Positions 17,409 through 27,250 of a stretch of 64,000 nt of DNA are shown one piece after another. The DNA comes from Gordonibacter sp. 28C. GTDB taxonomy: Bacteria; Actinomycetota; Coriobacteriia; Coriobacteriales; Eggerthellaceae. Every line of letters begins with the position of its first letter. Within the stretch, counting starts at the first letter, position 1. Made by a program: the position numbers and the translations under genes. The stretch lies in assembly GCF_003339845.1 (NCBI RefSeq), contig NZ_PPTR01000003.1, positions 356,300 through 420,299 on the forward strand. Direction: 5' to 3'. The notes under the pieces are model-generated. The model was given only the letters and a program-made list of their open reading frames with translations. It was not told the origin of the DNA and did not search any database.

Positions 17409-17539
17409 GCGTCCCTCCCCTTGCGTGCACCGGAAGCCCTCGCTTCGCGCCGCGGCGCACGAGTGAATCCGACAGCTATCCCCATGCAAGAGTATACGCG
17501 AGGGACTCATATCGTGCCGAGCTGGCCGTGCAAATAGCC

Positions 17540-17556
17540 TCCCCCAGGTAGGGGGA
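17540..17556. promoter_or_regulatory. Palindrome between divergent LuxR and FAD reductase genes
   Basis: TCCCCC-AGGTA-GGGGGA is a perfect 6-bp inverted repeat with a 5-nt spacer, in the 270-nt divergent region, 123 nt before the reductase start. It is the best visible candidate for the LuxR site. A TAGGGGGA half-site also occurs before the molybdoenzyme gene at 59372 (59434-59441), and TCCCC-GTA-GGGG at 6393-6404. Confidence 0.45.
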
Positions 17557-17678
17557 AATCACGCACGGAGCCAAAGTTCCCCCGGCCGACGGGATGATGA
17601 CGCGCGGGGTCAGGCGTATGGTCGGGGCAACGCGGCAGCAAGGGGCCGCAAGCTAAACAACGGAGGAGGGAATCGAAC

Positions 17679-19493
17679 ATGGAGGAAGAAAAGAAGCAGG
17701 GCCTTTCGCGGCGGGCGTTCTTGGGTCTGGGCGGCACCGCGCTCGCGGGCGCGGCGGTTGCCGGGCTGGCGGGGTGCGCTCCGCAGAGCAGCAGCGACAA
17801 GGCATCGACGGCAAACGGGTCCGACGCGGCGGGTGGGATGCCCGTGGCCGAAAGCGGCGCTTCTGCCGGCCCCGACGTGGCGGGCAAGCACAGCTGGGAG
17901 ATCGCTCCCGATGCCATCGACGGCAACAAGATCGCCAGCACCGAAGACTGCGACGTGCTCGTCATCGGCGCGGGCCTGGGCGGCTGCTGCGCCACCATCG
18001 CCGCGCTCGAGGAGGGCGCGAAGAAGGTCATCACCATCGACAAGAACCCCGAGACGGTGGTCGCGCGCGGCGTGCACATCGCCGGTTTCCATACCAAGGT
18101 GCAGCAGGGTCTTGTGGACCAGGGCCTCGTCGAGGAACCGAACTACAACAACGTCGTGCGCCGCTGGATCAACTGGGCGCAGGGCCGCGTCAAGGAGCCG
18201 CTGCTGTGGGAGTTCGCGCACAAGAGCGGGGCGTGCTTCGATTGGCTGTACGATCTGGCCACGAAGAAGGGCCTCGAGGCGCTTTTGTGGGACGGCTACT
18301 ACAAGGGTCCCGATTACACCGAATATCCGGTCACGCACATCTTCTACAAGGCCGACAAGTACGAGGAAACCATCAACTTCACGTTCTACGAGGGCTCGGG
18401 CGTGGGCGACGTGTACGGCAACGCGGTGCTCGTGCCGGCTCTGTACGAGACCATCGCCGACAAGGGCGGCGAGATCCGCTGGGAAACGAAGAGCGAGCGC
18501 CTCGTCCGCGATGGCGACGGCCCGGTGACCGGCGCCATCATCTCCACCGGCAAGGACGAGTACACGCAAATCAACGCGAAATCGGTCATCATCGCCTCGG
18601 GCGACTACGCGGCCGACGACGAGATGTTCCAGTACTATTCGCCCATGACCGCCTACGCCATGGACGGCCGCTTCTACAACCCGCCCGACTGCGATACCGG
18701 CGACATGCACAAGCAGGCCATCTGGGCCGGCGCGGCCATGCAGAAGTCCGAGCCGCACGCGGCCGTCATGCACCTTGACTTCGGCGCGGCCAGCTACGGC
18801 TTCCTGCACGTGAACTGGGACGGCAAGCGCTTCAAGAACGAGGACGTGAACACCCAGTCGAAGAGCGTCACGAAGGCGTTGCAGACGCAGAAGGACGCCT
18901 GGACCATCTACGACTCGCATGGCCTGGAGCAGGTGAAGGCGCAGATGGACGCCGGCCTCGGCGGCGGCCTGCAGTGGGGCCAGCTCACGCAGCCTGTGGG
19001 CGGCGAGTATAACCTGGAAGCCCAGAAGCTCGTGCTGGAAGGCGAGATCGAAAAGGGCCAGACGGTGAAGGCCGACTCTCTGGATGAGCTTGCCGAGAAG
19101 ATGGGCGTGCCGGCCGCGAACCTGAAGGCCACGGTCGATCGCTACAACGAGCTGTGCGATTTGGGCAAGGATCTCGACTACGGCAAGCGCCCCGAAGTTA
19201 TGGGCAAGGTGCAGGACCCGCCGTTCTACGCGGGCAAGCTGGTGGCCAGCCTCCTCACTATGTGCGGCGGCCTGCGCACCAACGTCGACGCGCAGGTGCT
19301 CGACGCCGAGGACCAGCCGATCGAGGGTCTGTACGTGTGCGGCTCGGCCGCCGGCGAGTTCTTCGGCGCGGGCGACTACCCCACCTACGTGCCGGGCATC
19401 GGCCACGGCCGCTGCGTCACCTTCGGCCGCATCGCCGGCATCAACGCCGCCGGCGGCGATGCCGAGACGAAGATCCCCAGCCTCGACATCTAA
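17679..19493 (+). CDS. TAT-exported FAD-dependent reductase (fumarate reductase flavoprotein type), lipoprotein
   Basis: A 604-aa flavoprotein. Residues 10-33 form a TAT signal with lipobox (SRRAFLGLGG...LAGC, Arg11-Arg12, Cys33), then a Ser/Gly linker, then FAD-binding VLVIGAGLGGCCA (93-105) and the FAD_binding_2 / urocanate-fumarate reductase fold to the end (GLYVCGSAAGEFFGAG, GRIAGINAAGG). Eggerthellaceae encode many such enzymes, used as anaerobic reductases of C=C bonds in diet, host or drug molecules with an external cytochrome donor. No haem motif here, so the donor is separate. GGAGGAGGG precedes the ATG. Substrate unknown. Confidence 0.92.
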   Translation: MEEEKKQGLSRRAFLGLGGTALAGAAVAGLAGCAPQSSSDKASTANGSDAAGGMPVAESGASAGPDVAGKHSWEIAPDAIDGNKIASTEDCDVLVIGAGLGGCCATIAALEEGAKKVITIDKNPETVVARGVHIAGFHTKVQQGLVDQGLVEEPNYNNVVRRWINWAQGRVKEPLLWEFAHKSGACFDWLYDLATKKGLEALLWDGYYKGPDYTEYPVTHIFYKADKYEETINFTFYEGSGVGDVYGNAVLVPALYETIADKGGEIRWETKSERLVRDGDGPVTGAIISTGKDEYTQINAKSVIIASGDYAADDEMFQYYSPMTAYAMDGRFYNPPDCDTGDMHKQAIWAGAAMQKSEPHAAVMHLDFGAASYGFLHVNWDGKRFKNEDVNTQSKSVTKALQTQKDAWTIYDSHGLEQVKAQMDAGLGGGLQWGQLTQPVGGEYNLEAQKLVLEGEIEKGQTVKADSLDELAEKMGVPAANLKATVDRYNELCDLGKDLDYGKRPEVMGKVQDPPFYAGKLVASLLTMCGGLRTNVDAQVLDAEDQPIEGLYVCGSAAGEFFGAGDYPTYVPGIGHGRCVTFGRIAGINAAGGDAETKIPSLDI

Positions 19494-19541
19494 GCATATC
19501 CCTTGCAGGCGCCGCCTCTCGGCGACGCCTGCATCCCCTTC

Positions 19542-19577
19542 AAAACCGCCGTCCACCCCTCCCGGACGGCGGTTTTT
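19542..19577 (+). terminator. Intrinsic terminator after the FAD reductase gene
   Basis: AAAACCGCCGTCC (19542-19554) pairs with GGACGGCGGTTTT (19564-19576), then more T. The A-tract on the left side also lets it act on the minus strand, after moaC. A second hairpin (GCAGGCG/CGCCTGC, about 19505-19532) lies just before it. Confidence 0.92.
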
Positions 19578-19689
19578 CGTGCACGGAAGCGATCCGCTCC
19601 CGCGTGTCCGCGAGCGAGCGGATCGCCCAAACGGCGAAGCCCGCGGAGCGCGGCGGAGGGGCTCCGACGATCGCGAAGCGGAGGGGGCC

Positions 19690-20187
19690 CTAGCGCTCCC
19701 AGAGGCCCGTCTTGCCGCCGTCTTTCTTCAGAAGGCGCACGTCCATGATCTCCATACCGCGATCGACGGCTTTGCACATGTCGTACACGGTGAGGCACGC
19801 CACGCTTGCGGCGGTGAGCGCCTCCATCTCGATGCCGGTCTTTCCGGTGACGCCGCAGGTGGTGGTCACATGGATGCCCACGAGGCCGTCCTCGCGCTCG
19901 CCGGCCTCCACGGGCGCGCACTCCACCTTGGCCTTCGTGATGTTCAGCGGATGGCACATGGGAATGAGGTCGCTCGTGCGCTTCGACGCCATGACGCCCG
20001 CCACGCGGGCGCAGGCCAGCACGTCGCCCTTGGCGGCCTTGCCCTCCACGATGAGCGCGAGCGTTTCCGGCTTCATGCTGATGAAGCCCTCGGCCACGGC
20101 CACGCGCTCGGTGTCGGCCTTCTGCGACACGTCCACCATGCGCACGTCGCCGTGCTCGTCGATATGGGTGAGTTGCTGCTCGGTCAT
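19690..20187 (-). CDS. moaC: MoaC, cyclic pyranopterin monophosphate synthase
   Basis: A 165-aa protein with [67 protein letters not shown] and the Lys/Asp active-site residues. With MoaA it turns GTP into cyclic pyranopterin monophosphate, the first step of molybdenum cofactor synthesis. ATG 20187 follows GGAGGATAGC, which lies in the end of moaA; only one base separates the moaA stop from this start, so the two are coupled. Confidence 0.96.
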   Translation of the reverse strand: MTEQQLTHIDEHGDVRMVDVSQKADTERVAVAEGFISMKPETLALIVEGKAAKGDVLACARVAGVMASKRTSDLIPMCHPLNITKAKVECAPVEAGEREDGLVGIHVTTTCGVTGKTGIEMEALTAASVACLTVYDMCKAVDRGMEIMDVRLLKKDGGKTGLWER

Positions 20188-20188
20188 G

Positions 20189-21190
20189 CTATCCTCCAAT
20201 TTGGCTCATGCCGCGTTCGGTTCCTACCTTGTCGTGGTGCTCGTCGGGCTTGGCGCCCAGGGCCTCGGCAAACACGGCGCGCGCCGCGTCGTCGTCGCCG
20301 GCGCGCAGCGCGGTGCGCAGGTCGTACTCGTCGTCCGAGAACAGGCACGGGCGCAGCTTGCCGTCGGCCGTGAGGCGCAGGCGGTTGCACTCGCTGCAGA
20401 AGTGGCGCGACAGCGGCGAGATGAAGCCCACCGTGCCCTGCGCGTTCGGAAACTCGAAGTAGCGCGCCGGTCCCCAGCCGAGCGGCTTGTCGTCTCCGGC
20501 GGGCACCAGCTCGTCCATACCGGCGGCGCGGGCGCGCTCGTTGATGATGTCGTGCAGCTCCTCGCTGGGGACGACGTCCTCCTTGCCCCAGCCGCAGCCA
20601 TGGCTGCCCGAGCTCTCGCCCACGGGCATGTACTCGATGAAGCGCACGTGCAGCGGACGGTCGATGGACAGCTTCGCGAACGCCAGATAGTCCTGGTTCA
20701 GGCTGCGCACGGCCACGGCGTTGATCTTGACGGGGTTGAAGCCCGCCTCGAGCGCGGCGTCGATGCCGTCGAGCGTCTGCTGCAGCTCGCCGCGGCGCGT
20801 GATCTGCTTGAACTGCTCGGGATCGAGCGTGTCGAGCGAGATGTTCACGCGCGAGAGCCCCGCCTGCTTGAGCTCGGCGGCCATCTTCGGCAGCAGCACG
20901 CCGTTCGTGGTCATGGACACGTTCTCTATGCCGGGCGTGTGCGCGATGGCGCGCACCAGGTCGACCACGCCCAGGCGCACGAGCGGCTCGCCGCCCGTCA
21001 GGCGGATGCTGCGTATGCCCATGCCGGCGGCGACGCGCACCGCCTCCTCCATCTCCTCGATGCTCAGGATGTCCTCGTGGGCAAGCGACTTCACGCCTTC
21101 TTCCGGCATGCAGTAGATGCACCGGAAGTTGCAGCGGTCGGTAAGCGATATTCTCAAATAGTCGATGGTGCGACCATGGCTGTCTTTCAT
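20189..21190 (-). CDS. moaA: MoaA, GTP 3',8-cyclase
   Basis: A 333-aa radical SAM enzyme. CNFRCIYC near residue 20 holds the N-terminal 4Fe-4S cluster and [18 protein letters not shown] the C-terminal one. [10 protein letters not shown] is the SAM-binding GGE motif. It converts GTP to 3',8-cH2GTP for MoaC. ATG 21190 follows GAAGGGG. The C-terminus lacks the usual GG terminus but ends SQIGG. First gene of moaA-moaC; TATAAT and a palindrome lie upstream. Confidence 0.96.
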   Translation of the reverse strand: MKDSHGRTIDYLRISLTDRCNFRCIYCMPEEGVKSLAHEDILSIEEMEEAVRVAAGMGIRSIRLTGGEPLVRLGVVDLVRAIAHTPGIENVSMTTNGVLLPKMAAELKQAGLSRVNISLDTLDPEQFKQITRRGELQQTLDGIDAALEAGFNPVKINAVAVRSLNQDYLAFAKLSIDRPLHVRFIEYMPVGESSGSHGCGWGKEDVVPSEELHDIINERARAAGMDELVPAGDDKPLGWGPARYFEFPNAQGTVGFISPLSRHFCSECNRLRLTADGKLRPCLFSDDEYDLRTALRAGDDDAARAVFAEALGAKPDEHHDKVGTERGMSQIGG

Positions 21191-21219
21191 AGGGGCCCCT
21201 TCCCTTCTCATGGGAGAAT

Positions 21220-21239
21220 ATTATAGGACATGATCCTAT
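21220..21239 (-). promoter_or_regulatory. moaA promoter with overlapping palindrome
   Basis: On the minus strand a consensus TATAAT (21220-21225) gives a leader of about 23 nt. It partly overlaps the perfect inverted repeat ATAGGA-CATGA-TCCTAT (21223-21239), which fills the spacer side of the -10. No good -35 is visible. The layout fits a regulator acting on Moco synthesis. Confidence 0.55.
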
Positions 21240-21299
21240 GATCGCGGGGCGCAATCTGGCCCAACAGGCGAAAGGACCGCCACCCGCGCGGCCGGGCCT

Positions 21300-22412
<1,113 letters not shown>

Positions 22413-22457
22413 GCCGGCATCGGCTCCTTCCCAAAGGTTTTCAGCTGGCGCCGCACG

Positions 22458-22500
22458 GGATCCTTCGACTTCGCGCTACGCGCTCCGCTCAGGATGACAG
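22458..22500. repeat. Dispersed intergenic repeat copy (TGTCATCCTGAGCGGA type)
   Basis: Read on the minus strand it begins TGTCATCCTGAGCGGA, then GCGCGTAGCGCGAAGTCGAAGGATCC. Degraded relatives of its first part are at 48576-48592 and 48609-48622. It sits between modB and modC. Confidence 0.5.
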
Positions 22501-22617
22501 AGGGTGGCGCGCTGCGCGTCATCGTTTTGCGACGCCTCCGCCTGCGGGCAGGTTCGCATAAGGCCGCTTCCACGGGCAACCGGGCATCGCCGCCCGTCCG
22601 CGCTGCAAAGCCGCCCA

Positions 22618-24147
22618 TCATGCTTCGGCCTTCCTGCGGTACTTCGTCGTGCGCCTGCTCCACAGGTTGATGAACAGGATGACCACGAAGCTGAATATCA
22701 TGATGACGATGGTCCAGAAGATGGCCACGTCGGTGTTGCCGTTCATCCACTCGAAGTAGATGGCGATGGGGATGGTGCGCGTGATGCCGAGGTAGTTGCC
22801 GGCCAGGAAGAGCGTGGCGCCGAACTCGCCCAGGGCGCGCGCGAACGACAGCACCGTGCCTGCCGCGATGGACGACCACGACAGCGGCAGCATGAGCTTG
22901 AAGAATATCTTCGCGTTGCTCCAACCCAGCGTTCGCGCCGCGTCGAGCATGTTGGGATCGAGGTTCTCGAACGCGCCGCGCGCGTTGCGGTACATGAGCG
23001 GGAACGCCACCACCACGGCCGCCAGCACGGTTGCCTGCCAGCTGAATATGAGCGGGAAGCCGATGTCGATGAACCACTGCCCCACCGCCGTGTTCTTGCC
23101 GAACGCCAGCAGCAGCAAGAAGCCGCACACCGTGGGCGGCAGCACCATGGGGATGGTGAAGATGGAGTCTGCGATGTCCTGCGCTCGCGCGGGGATGCGC
23201 AGGCTGAAGTACGCGGCCGCCAAGCCCAGCACGAAGATGAACACGATGGCCGTGAGGGTGGTCTTGAGCGTCACCCACAAGGGGCTCAGGTCGATGCCGC
23301 CCAGGAACTCCGCCAGCGCGGCGAAGCCGGTGGCGGCGCCCACCACCTCGACGTCGCCCGCCGGGGCGAGCGTGGCGAAGTCGGCGTGCGTGAGCCGCAC
23401 GTGGGCGGGGTTCGAGGCCTCGGTGACGTCCGAGCCGTCCGAGCCGACGACGCAGGCGTAGTACTCGCCCGGCTTGAGCTCCTGGTCGAACCTGTACGCC
23501 ACGCCGTCCTGTTCGAACTCGGTCGCGCCCGTGAACAGCCATTCGCCTTCCACGGACAGCGTCGCGCCGCCCTTCGAGTTCTGGGCGTCCAGCGCGACCA
23601 GCAGGCGCTTGAGGTAGGAGCGGCTCTCGGAGGACCCGGCGTCGAAGCCCACCCGCTGCGCCGTGTCCGCGGGCACGTACACCACGGTGAGGCCCTCGAC
23701 CGCTATGACCACCAGGCTGCCGGGCTCGTCGGACACGAAGTAGCGGTAGCCGGCGTACGTTCCGCCGATGTCGCTGTTGCTGCCCACCTGGGAGCGCGAG
23801 AAGTCCTTGAGCGCGAAGGGGCTTCCGTCGAGGGAGGCGGCCGTTCCGTCGGCGGCCAGGCTCACGGCGTCGTCGGCCGCCGTGGCGTTCTGCGCGGCGT
23901 CGGAACCCGCCCCGGCAGCCGGATTCGGCGCGTCGAGGTCGCCCTCGTCGTCGGTGCCCGCGAAGGCGAGAGCAGGGGCGAGCGCGAGCATACATGCGAA
24001 GGCGAGCGCGAAGAAGAGGGCCGAGACCCGCTTCCCCCTGCCCTTCGCGCCCATTGGCGCGGCCGCGCCAGGGCGCGCAGCGTCCGCCGCTTCGCGAGCC
24101 AGCCTGTCCCGTCCGCCCGCAGAAGCGTCTGTTTGGAAGATTCTCAT
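22618..24147 (-). CDS. modB: ModB, molybdate ABC permease with large N-terminal exported domain
   Basis: A 509-aa protein. Residues from about 285 form a normal ~225-aa ModB: five to six membrane helices and the cytoplasmic loop FARALGEFGATLFLAGN with the EAA-type motif. Before it come a signal-peptide-like helix (about 41-63, SALFFALAFACMLALAPALAFA) and ~215 residues of extracytoplasmic sequence with beta character. Ordinary ModB lacks this part. ATG 24147 follows AAGGAAAGCC. The extra domain could help ModA docking or bind ligand; function unknown. Confidence 0.93.
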   Translation of the reverse strand: MRIFQTDASAGGRDRLAREAADAARPGAAAPMGAKGRGKRVSALFFALAFACMLALAPALAFAGTDDEGDLDAPNPAAGAGSDAAQNATAADDAVSLAADGTAASLDGSPFALKDFSRSQVGSNSDIGGTYAGYRYFVSDEPGSLVVIAVEGLTVVYVPADTAQRVGFDAGSSESRSYLKRLLVALDAQNSKGGATLSVEGEWLFTGATEFEQDGVAYRFDQELKPGEYYACVVGSDGSDVTEASNPAHVRLTHADFATLAPAGDVEVVGAATGFAALAEFLGGIDLSPLWVTLKTTLTAIVFIFVLGLAAAYFSLRIPARAQDIADSIFTIPMVLPPTVCGFLLLLAFGKNTAVGQWFIDIGFPLIFSWQATVLAAVVVAFPLMYRNARGAFENLDPNMLDAARTLGWSNAKIFFKLMLPLSWSSIAAGTVLSFARALGEFGATLFLAGNYLGITRTIPIAIYFEWMNGNTDVAIFWTIVIMIFSFVVILFINLWSRRTTKYRRKAEA

Positions 24148-24224
24148 GGCTTTCCTTATCGCACGGAGAGGATGGGCGCTTTGCCCATCCTCTCCTGGTC
24201 ATGATACCGTATGTGCGGGAATCG

Positions 24225-25154
24225 TTACTCGGTAACGAGCTCGAAGCCCCACTCCTGCCACAGCTTCTTGGCATCGGCGTTGGTGGTTGCCCAGTCGAGG
24301 AACTCCTGGGCGGCTTCGGCCTGCTTGGAATCCTTGCAGATGGCGGCCGGGTAGATGATCTTCTTGTGCGTGTCGTTCGGCACGACGCCGATGACCTTCA
24401 CGCCGCCGAAGCGGAACACGTCGGAGCTGTACACGAACGCCACGTCCACGGCGCCGGACTCGGCCTGCTTGCACACGTTGCCCACGGAGGTCTGCGCGTT
24501 CACCTTGCCGGCGAGCGGGGTGCCCGCGTAGGCGTCGGTGCCGTTGGCCTTGCCGGCGCTGTCGGAGCCGGTCTTGCCGTCGGGATCGACGAAGCAGTTC
24601 ACCGTGGAGAGCGCCTGGTTGGCGTAGTTGCCTGCGGGCACGGAGTCGTCGCCCACGGCCACGGCGTAGTCGCCGGAAGCCACGTCCTCAAGCGTGAAGC
24701 TCTGGTCGGCACCGTACTTGGCAGCCAGCTCGGAGCTCTCGCCCGTGACCATGACCAAGTCGTTCTTGAACATGTCGAAGCGCGTGGCCTCGTCGACGTA
24801 GCCCGCGCTCACGGCGTCGTCCATCTTGCCTTTCGACGCGGAGATCAGCACGTCGGCGTACGCGCCGCCGGCCAGCTGCTCGTTGAGCTCGCCCGAGGAC
24901 AGGTACTGCGTGTCCTTGAACGTGACCCAATCGTGATCCTGCGTGTAAAGCTCCTGAACGGCGTCCATGGCCTTCGACAGCGAGTTGGCCGCGAACAGCT
25001 GCAGCTCCACGGCCTCGTGCTGCTCGGTCTTGGGCTCGTCGGCTTTGGACTCGTCGGCCTTCTGGTCGTTCGACGAGCAGCCGAACATCGCGAACGCGCC
25101 CACCATGGCGAACGCGCAAGCTGCCGCCACCGCAATGCGAATGTGCTTCTTCAT
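24225..25154 (-). CDS. modA: ModA, molybdate-binding lipoprotein
   Basis: A 309-aa solute-binding lipoprotein: signal MKKHIRIAVAAACAFAMVGA with lipobox Cys26, acidic linker, then ELQLFAANSLSKAMDAVQELY and SSGELNEQLAGGAYADVLISASKGKMDDAV, the ModA pattern of small-polar oxyanion contacts. ATG 25154 follows GGGAAGGGTACCA. First gene of modABC. The predicted promoter overlaps a ModE-like palindrome. Confidence 0.95.
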   Translation of the reverse strand: MKKHIRIAVAAACAFAMVGAFAMFGCSSNDQKADESKADEPKTEQHEAVELQLFAANSLSKAMDAVQELYTQDHDWVTFKDTQYLSSGELNEQLAGGAYADVLISASKGKMDDAVSAGYVDEATRFDMFKNDLVMVTGESSELAAKYGADQSFTLEDVASGDYAVAVGDDSVPAGNYANQALSTVNCFVDPDGKTGSDSAGKANGTDAYAGTPLAGKVNAQTSVGNVCKQAESGAVDVAFVYSSDVFRFGGVKVIGVVPNDTHKKIIYPAAICKDSKQAEAAQEFLDWATTNADAKKLWQEWGFELVTE

Positions 25155-25246
25155 TGGTACCCTTCCCTGGTTCTCTTTTTGACATCGTCCCAACAGCACC
25201 GATCGACCAGCCCCCTGAACTCGGCCGATCCGCGCTTTGATGCACT

Positions 25247-25276
25247 TATACTATTCTTTTTATAGTATATAGTCAA
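25247..25276 (-). promoter_or_regulatory. modA promoter with ModE-like operator
   Basis: Minus-strand TTGACT (25271-25276) and TAGTAT (25248-25253) are 17 nt apart, a good sigma-70 promoter. The inverted repeat TATACTAT-N7-ATAGTATA (25247-25269) lies across the spacer and -10. Its TA-rich arms and 7-nt spacing resemble ModE boxes of other bacteria. No modE gene is in the window. Confidence 0.6.
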
Positions 25277-25389
25277 ATACAAATATCATCATTGGAGCAG
25301 AAAGGACGGCAAAAAAATCAACATCGGAGCCGGGGACGCGCCGCCGCGCGCCTTCCGCCGAGTAGGCGCGGCCTTCGAGAAGCCGAGCC

Positions 25390-26016
25390 CTACGAATGGG
25401 GCGAAGGAGACGAGACGCCCTCCGCGTCGAGCCTTACCACGCGGGTGGCCACGCGCTCGGTGAGGGCCGGGGAATGGGACACGAACACCAGCCCGATGCC
25501 CCGCCGCTCGGTCTCCGCCACCAGGAAGCGCCATATCTGGGCTTGGGTGACGGCGTCGAGCATGGTGGACACCTCGTCGGCCACCAGATAGCGCGGACGC
25601 ACGGCCAGCGCGCGGGCGATGCAGAAGCGCTGCAGTTCGCCGCCGGAAAGCTCGTGGGGGTAGCGGGTGAGCCACTTGCGCTGGATGCCCAGGTCGTCGA
25701 GCAATTGGTCGGGAACGTCGCCCGCCTCGGCCAGCGTGTTCGCCATGCGCATGCGCGGATCGACGGCCGTCTCGGGATGCTGCCATATCATCTGCACGGG
25801 GCACGCGCCGCGCTTCGGCAGGGGCTGCCCGTCCACGAGGATCTCGCCCTTCTGCGGCCGCTCGTAACCGGCCAACAACCGGCACAGCGTCGTCTTCCCG
25901 AACCCCGAAGGCGCGCTGACAGCCACCCGCTCGTCAGACGCCACCGACAAGCTAAATCCCCGGTACAAGGCCGCAGCCCCCGAATGAGCATAGGTTATGT
26001 CACGAGCCTCAAGCAC
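25390..26016 (-). CDS. Nickel/peptide ABC importer, second ATPase (NikE-like)
   Basis: A 208-aa ABC ATPase: Walker A SAPSGFGKTT, signature LSGGELQR, Walker B RYLVADEVSTMLD, H-loop VFVSHS. The chosen start is GTG 26016 (AAGGAGGAGGATC just before it), giving VLEARDITYAHSG at the front; it overlaps the end of the first ATPase gene by 8 nt. It is shorter than the ~270 aa of typical NikE/DppF and lacks their C-terminal tail. Last gene of the nickel importer. Confidence 0.87.
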   Translation of the reverse strand: MLEARDITYAHSGAAALYRGFSLSVASDERVAVSAPSGFGKTTLCRLLAGYERPQKGEILVDGQPLPKRGACPVQMIWQHPETAVDPRMRMANTLAEAGDVPDQLLDDLGIQRKWLTRYPHELSGGELQRFCIARALAVRPRYLVADEVSTMLDAVTQAQIWRFLVAETERRGIGLVFVSHSPALTERVATRVVRLDAEGVSSPSPHS

Positions 26017-27241
26017 GATCCTCCTCCTTGCCGCCGCCCTTTTCTCCTCCAGCCTCGACGCGAACTTCGCACCTCTCACGTGCAGGTTCAAGGGTTTCCC
26101 CGAGGAGGCCTTCGTGCTCGGAAAGCTTCGACTCCCCTTGGAGCTCGCCGGGGGCGGGGCCGCCCACCAAGCGAGTTCCACACGAGCCGAAACGACCAGT
26201 GGGCGTTTCGTGCGAGCAGGACTGCCCGAGCGACTGGGCGACCCCGCCCCCGGCGAGCGGACTCGCAGGTGGAACAGCGAAGTCGTGTTCCGGCAACGCA
26301 TGCCACAGCTCGCGCGAGAACGGATGCTCCAGCGTGTCCGGCGACGCGAAGTTCGCCACGGCGGTCTCCTCCACCACGGTGCCTTCCTTGAACACCGCCA
26401 CGCGGTCGGCCACGCGCAAAGCCAGCTCGATGTCGTGCGTGATGAGCAGCACGCCGCCGCCCGCGTCCGCGAAGTCGCGGAAATCGCCGAGGGCGCGCAC
26501 GGCCAGATCGAGGTCGAGGCCCGGCGTGGGCTCGTCGGCGATGACGAGCCGGGGGTCGTCCATGAGCGCGCAGCACAGCAGCACGCGGCGCGCCATGCCG
26601 CCCGACAGTTCGAACGGGTAGAAGTCCGCCACGTCTTCCGAAAGCCCGTAGCGCGCGAACAGCCTCTCGCGGCGCAGGCTTCGCTCGGCGCGCGGAACGT
26701 CCGAGCGCGCGAAACCCTCCACCTGCCGCCCCACCTTCATGAGCGGGTCCAAATGGTTCACGCTCTGGGGCACGAGCGAGATGCCGTTGCCGCGGCGCTC
26801 CGCGAGCGACCCGGCGTCCTGGAGCTCGCCGTCGTACCAGATGCGGCCGGTCACGGTGGCGTTCGGCTCGAACAGTCCCAAAATGGCGTCGGCTAGAAGC
26901 GTTTTGCCCGAACCCGACGCGCCCACCACGGCCACGATCTCGCCCACGTGCACCGAGATGCTCAAGCGGTGGATGACCTCCACCACGCGCTGCCGCGCGC
27001 GAAAGAACGGGGCGCCCTCGTCGTACATGCGGAAGCCCACGCTCAAGTCCTCCACTTGCAGCAGATGGTGCCCGTGCTCGTGATGCGATACCGGGGCATG
27101 CGTGTGGTGGTGGTGCTTTTGGACGTCGGCATGGCTCGTGCGCTCATGGTCGCGCGCGTCGAGGCGCGCGTCCGGCGCCGCGTCGGACTCGGTCGCACGG
27201 AATGCCTGCGATTCGCCTTGCGTCATGCTGCCGTCTTCCAC
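26009..27241 (-). CDS. Nickel/peptide ABC importer, first ATPase (NikD-like), His-rich N-terminus
   Basis: A 410-aa protein. Residues ~1-60 are a linker with a dense His run (HHHHTHAPVSHHEHGHH), likely Ni-binding. The ABC domain follows: GASGSGKTLLAD Walker A, LSGGMARRVLLC signature, LVIADEPTPGLD Walker B, LITHD. From about residue 328 the sequence becomes Gly/Glu/Pro-rich low complexity; that part is encoded by a palindromic element (26143-26258) and what follows it. GTG 27241 (AGTAGGGGGCAGAC) is taken as start; ATG 27226 is possible. Confidence 0.85.
   Translation of the reverse strand: MEDGSMTQGESQAFRATESDAAPDARLDARDHERTSHADVQKHHHHTHAPVSHHEHGHHLLQVEDLSVGFRMYDEGAPFFRARQRVVEVIHRLSISVHVGEIVAVVGASGSGKTLLADAILGLFEPNATVTGRIWYDGELQDAGSLAERRGNGISLVPQSVNHLDPLMKVGRQVEGFARSDVPRAERSLRRERLFARYGLSEDVADFYPFELSGGMARRVLLCCALMDDPRLVIADEPTPGLDLDLAVRALGDFRDFADAGGGVLLITHDIELALRVADRVAVFKEGTVVEETAVANFASPDTLEHPFSRELWHALPEHDFAVPPASPLAGGGVAQSLGQSCSHETPTGRFGSCGTRLVGGPAPGELQGESKLSEHEGLLGETLEPARERCEVRVEAGGEKGGGKEEDRA
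26143..26258. repeat. Palindromic dispersed element, copy 1 (inside the NikD-like gene)
   Basis: Outer arms 26143-26159 and 26242-26258 (17 bp, perfect) continue, after one mismatch, as CGCCCA 26161-26166 with TGGGCG 26235-26240. The core has AAGCGAGTTCC, an inner hairpin GAAACG/CGTTTC, and AGGACTGCCCGAGCGACTGG. The same core is found at 29313-29511 and 39864-39950. Confidence 0.8.
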
Positions 27242-27250
27242 GTCTGCCCC

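Noticed and set aside
19597..19689. A fourth copy of the palindromic family near moaC
   Set aside because: GC-rich with short repeats, but the core AAGCGAGTTCC and CCGAGCGACTGG are absent.
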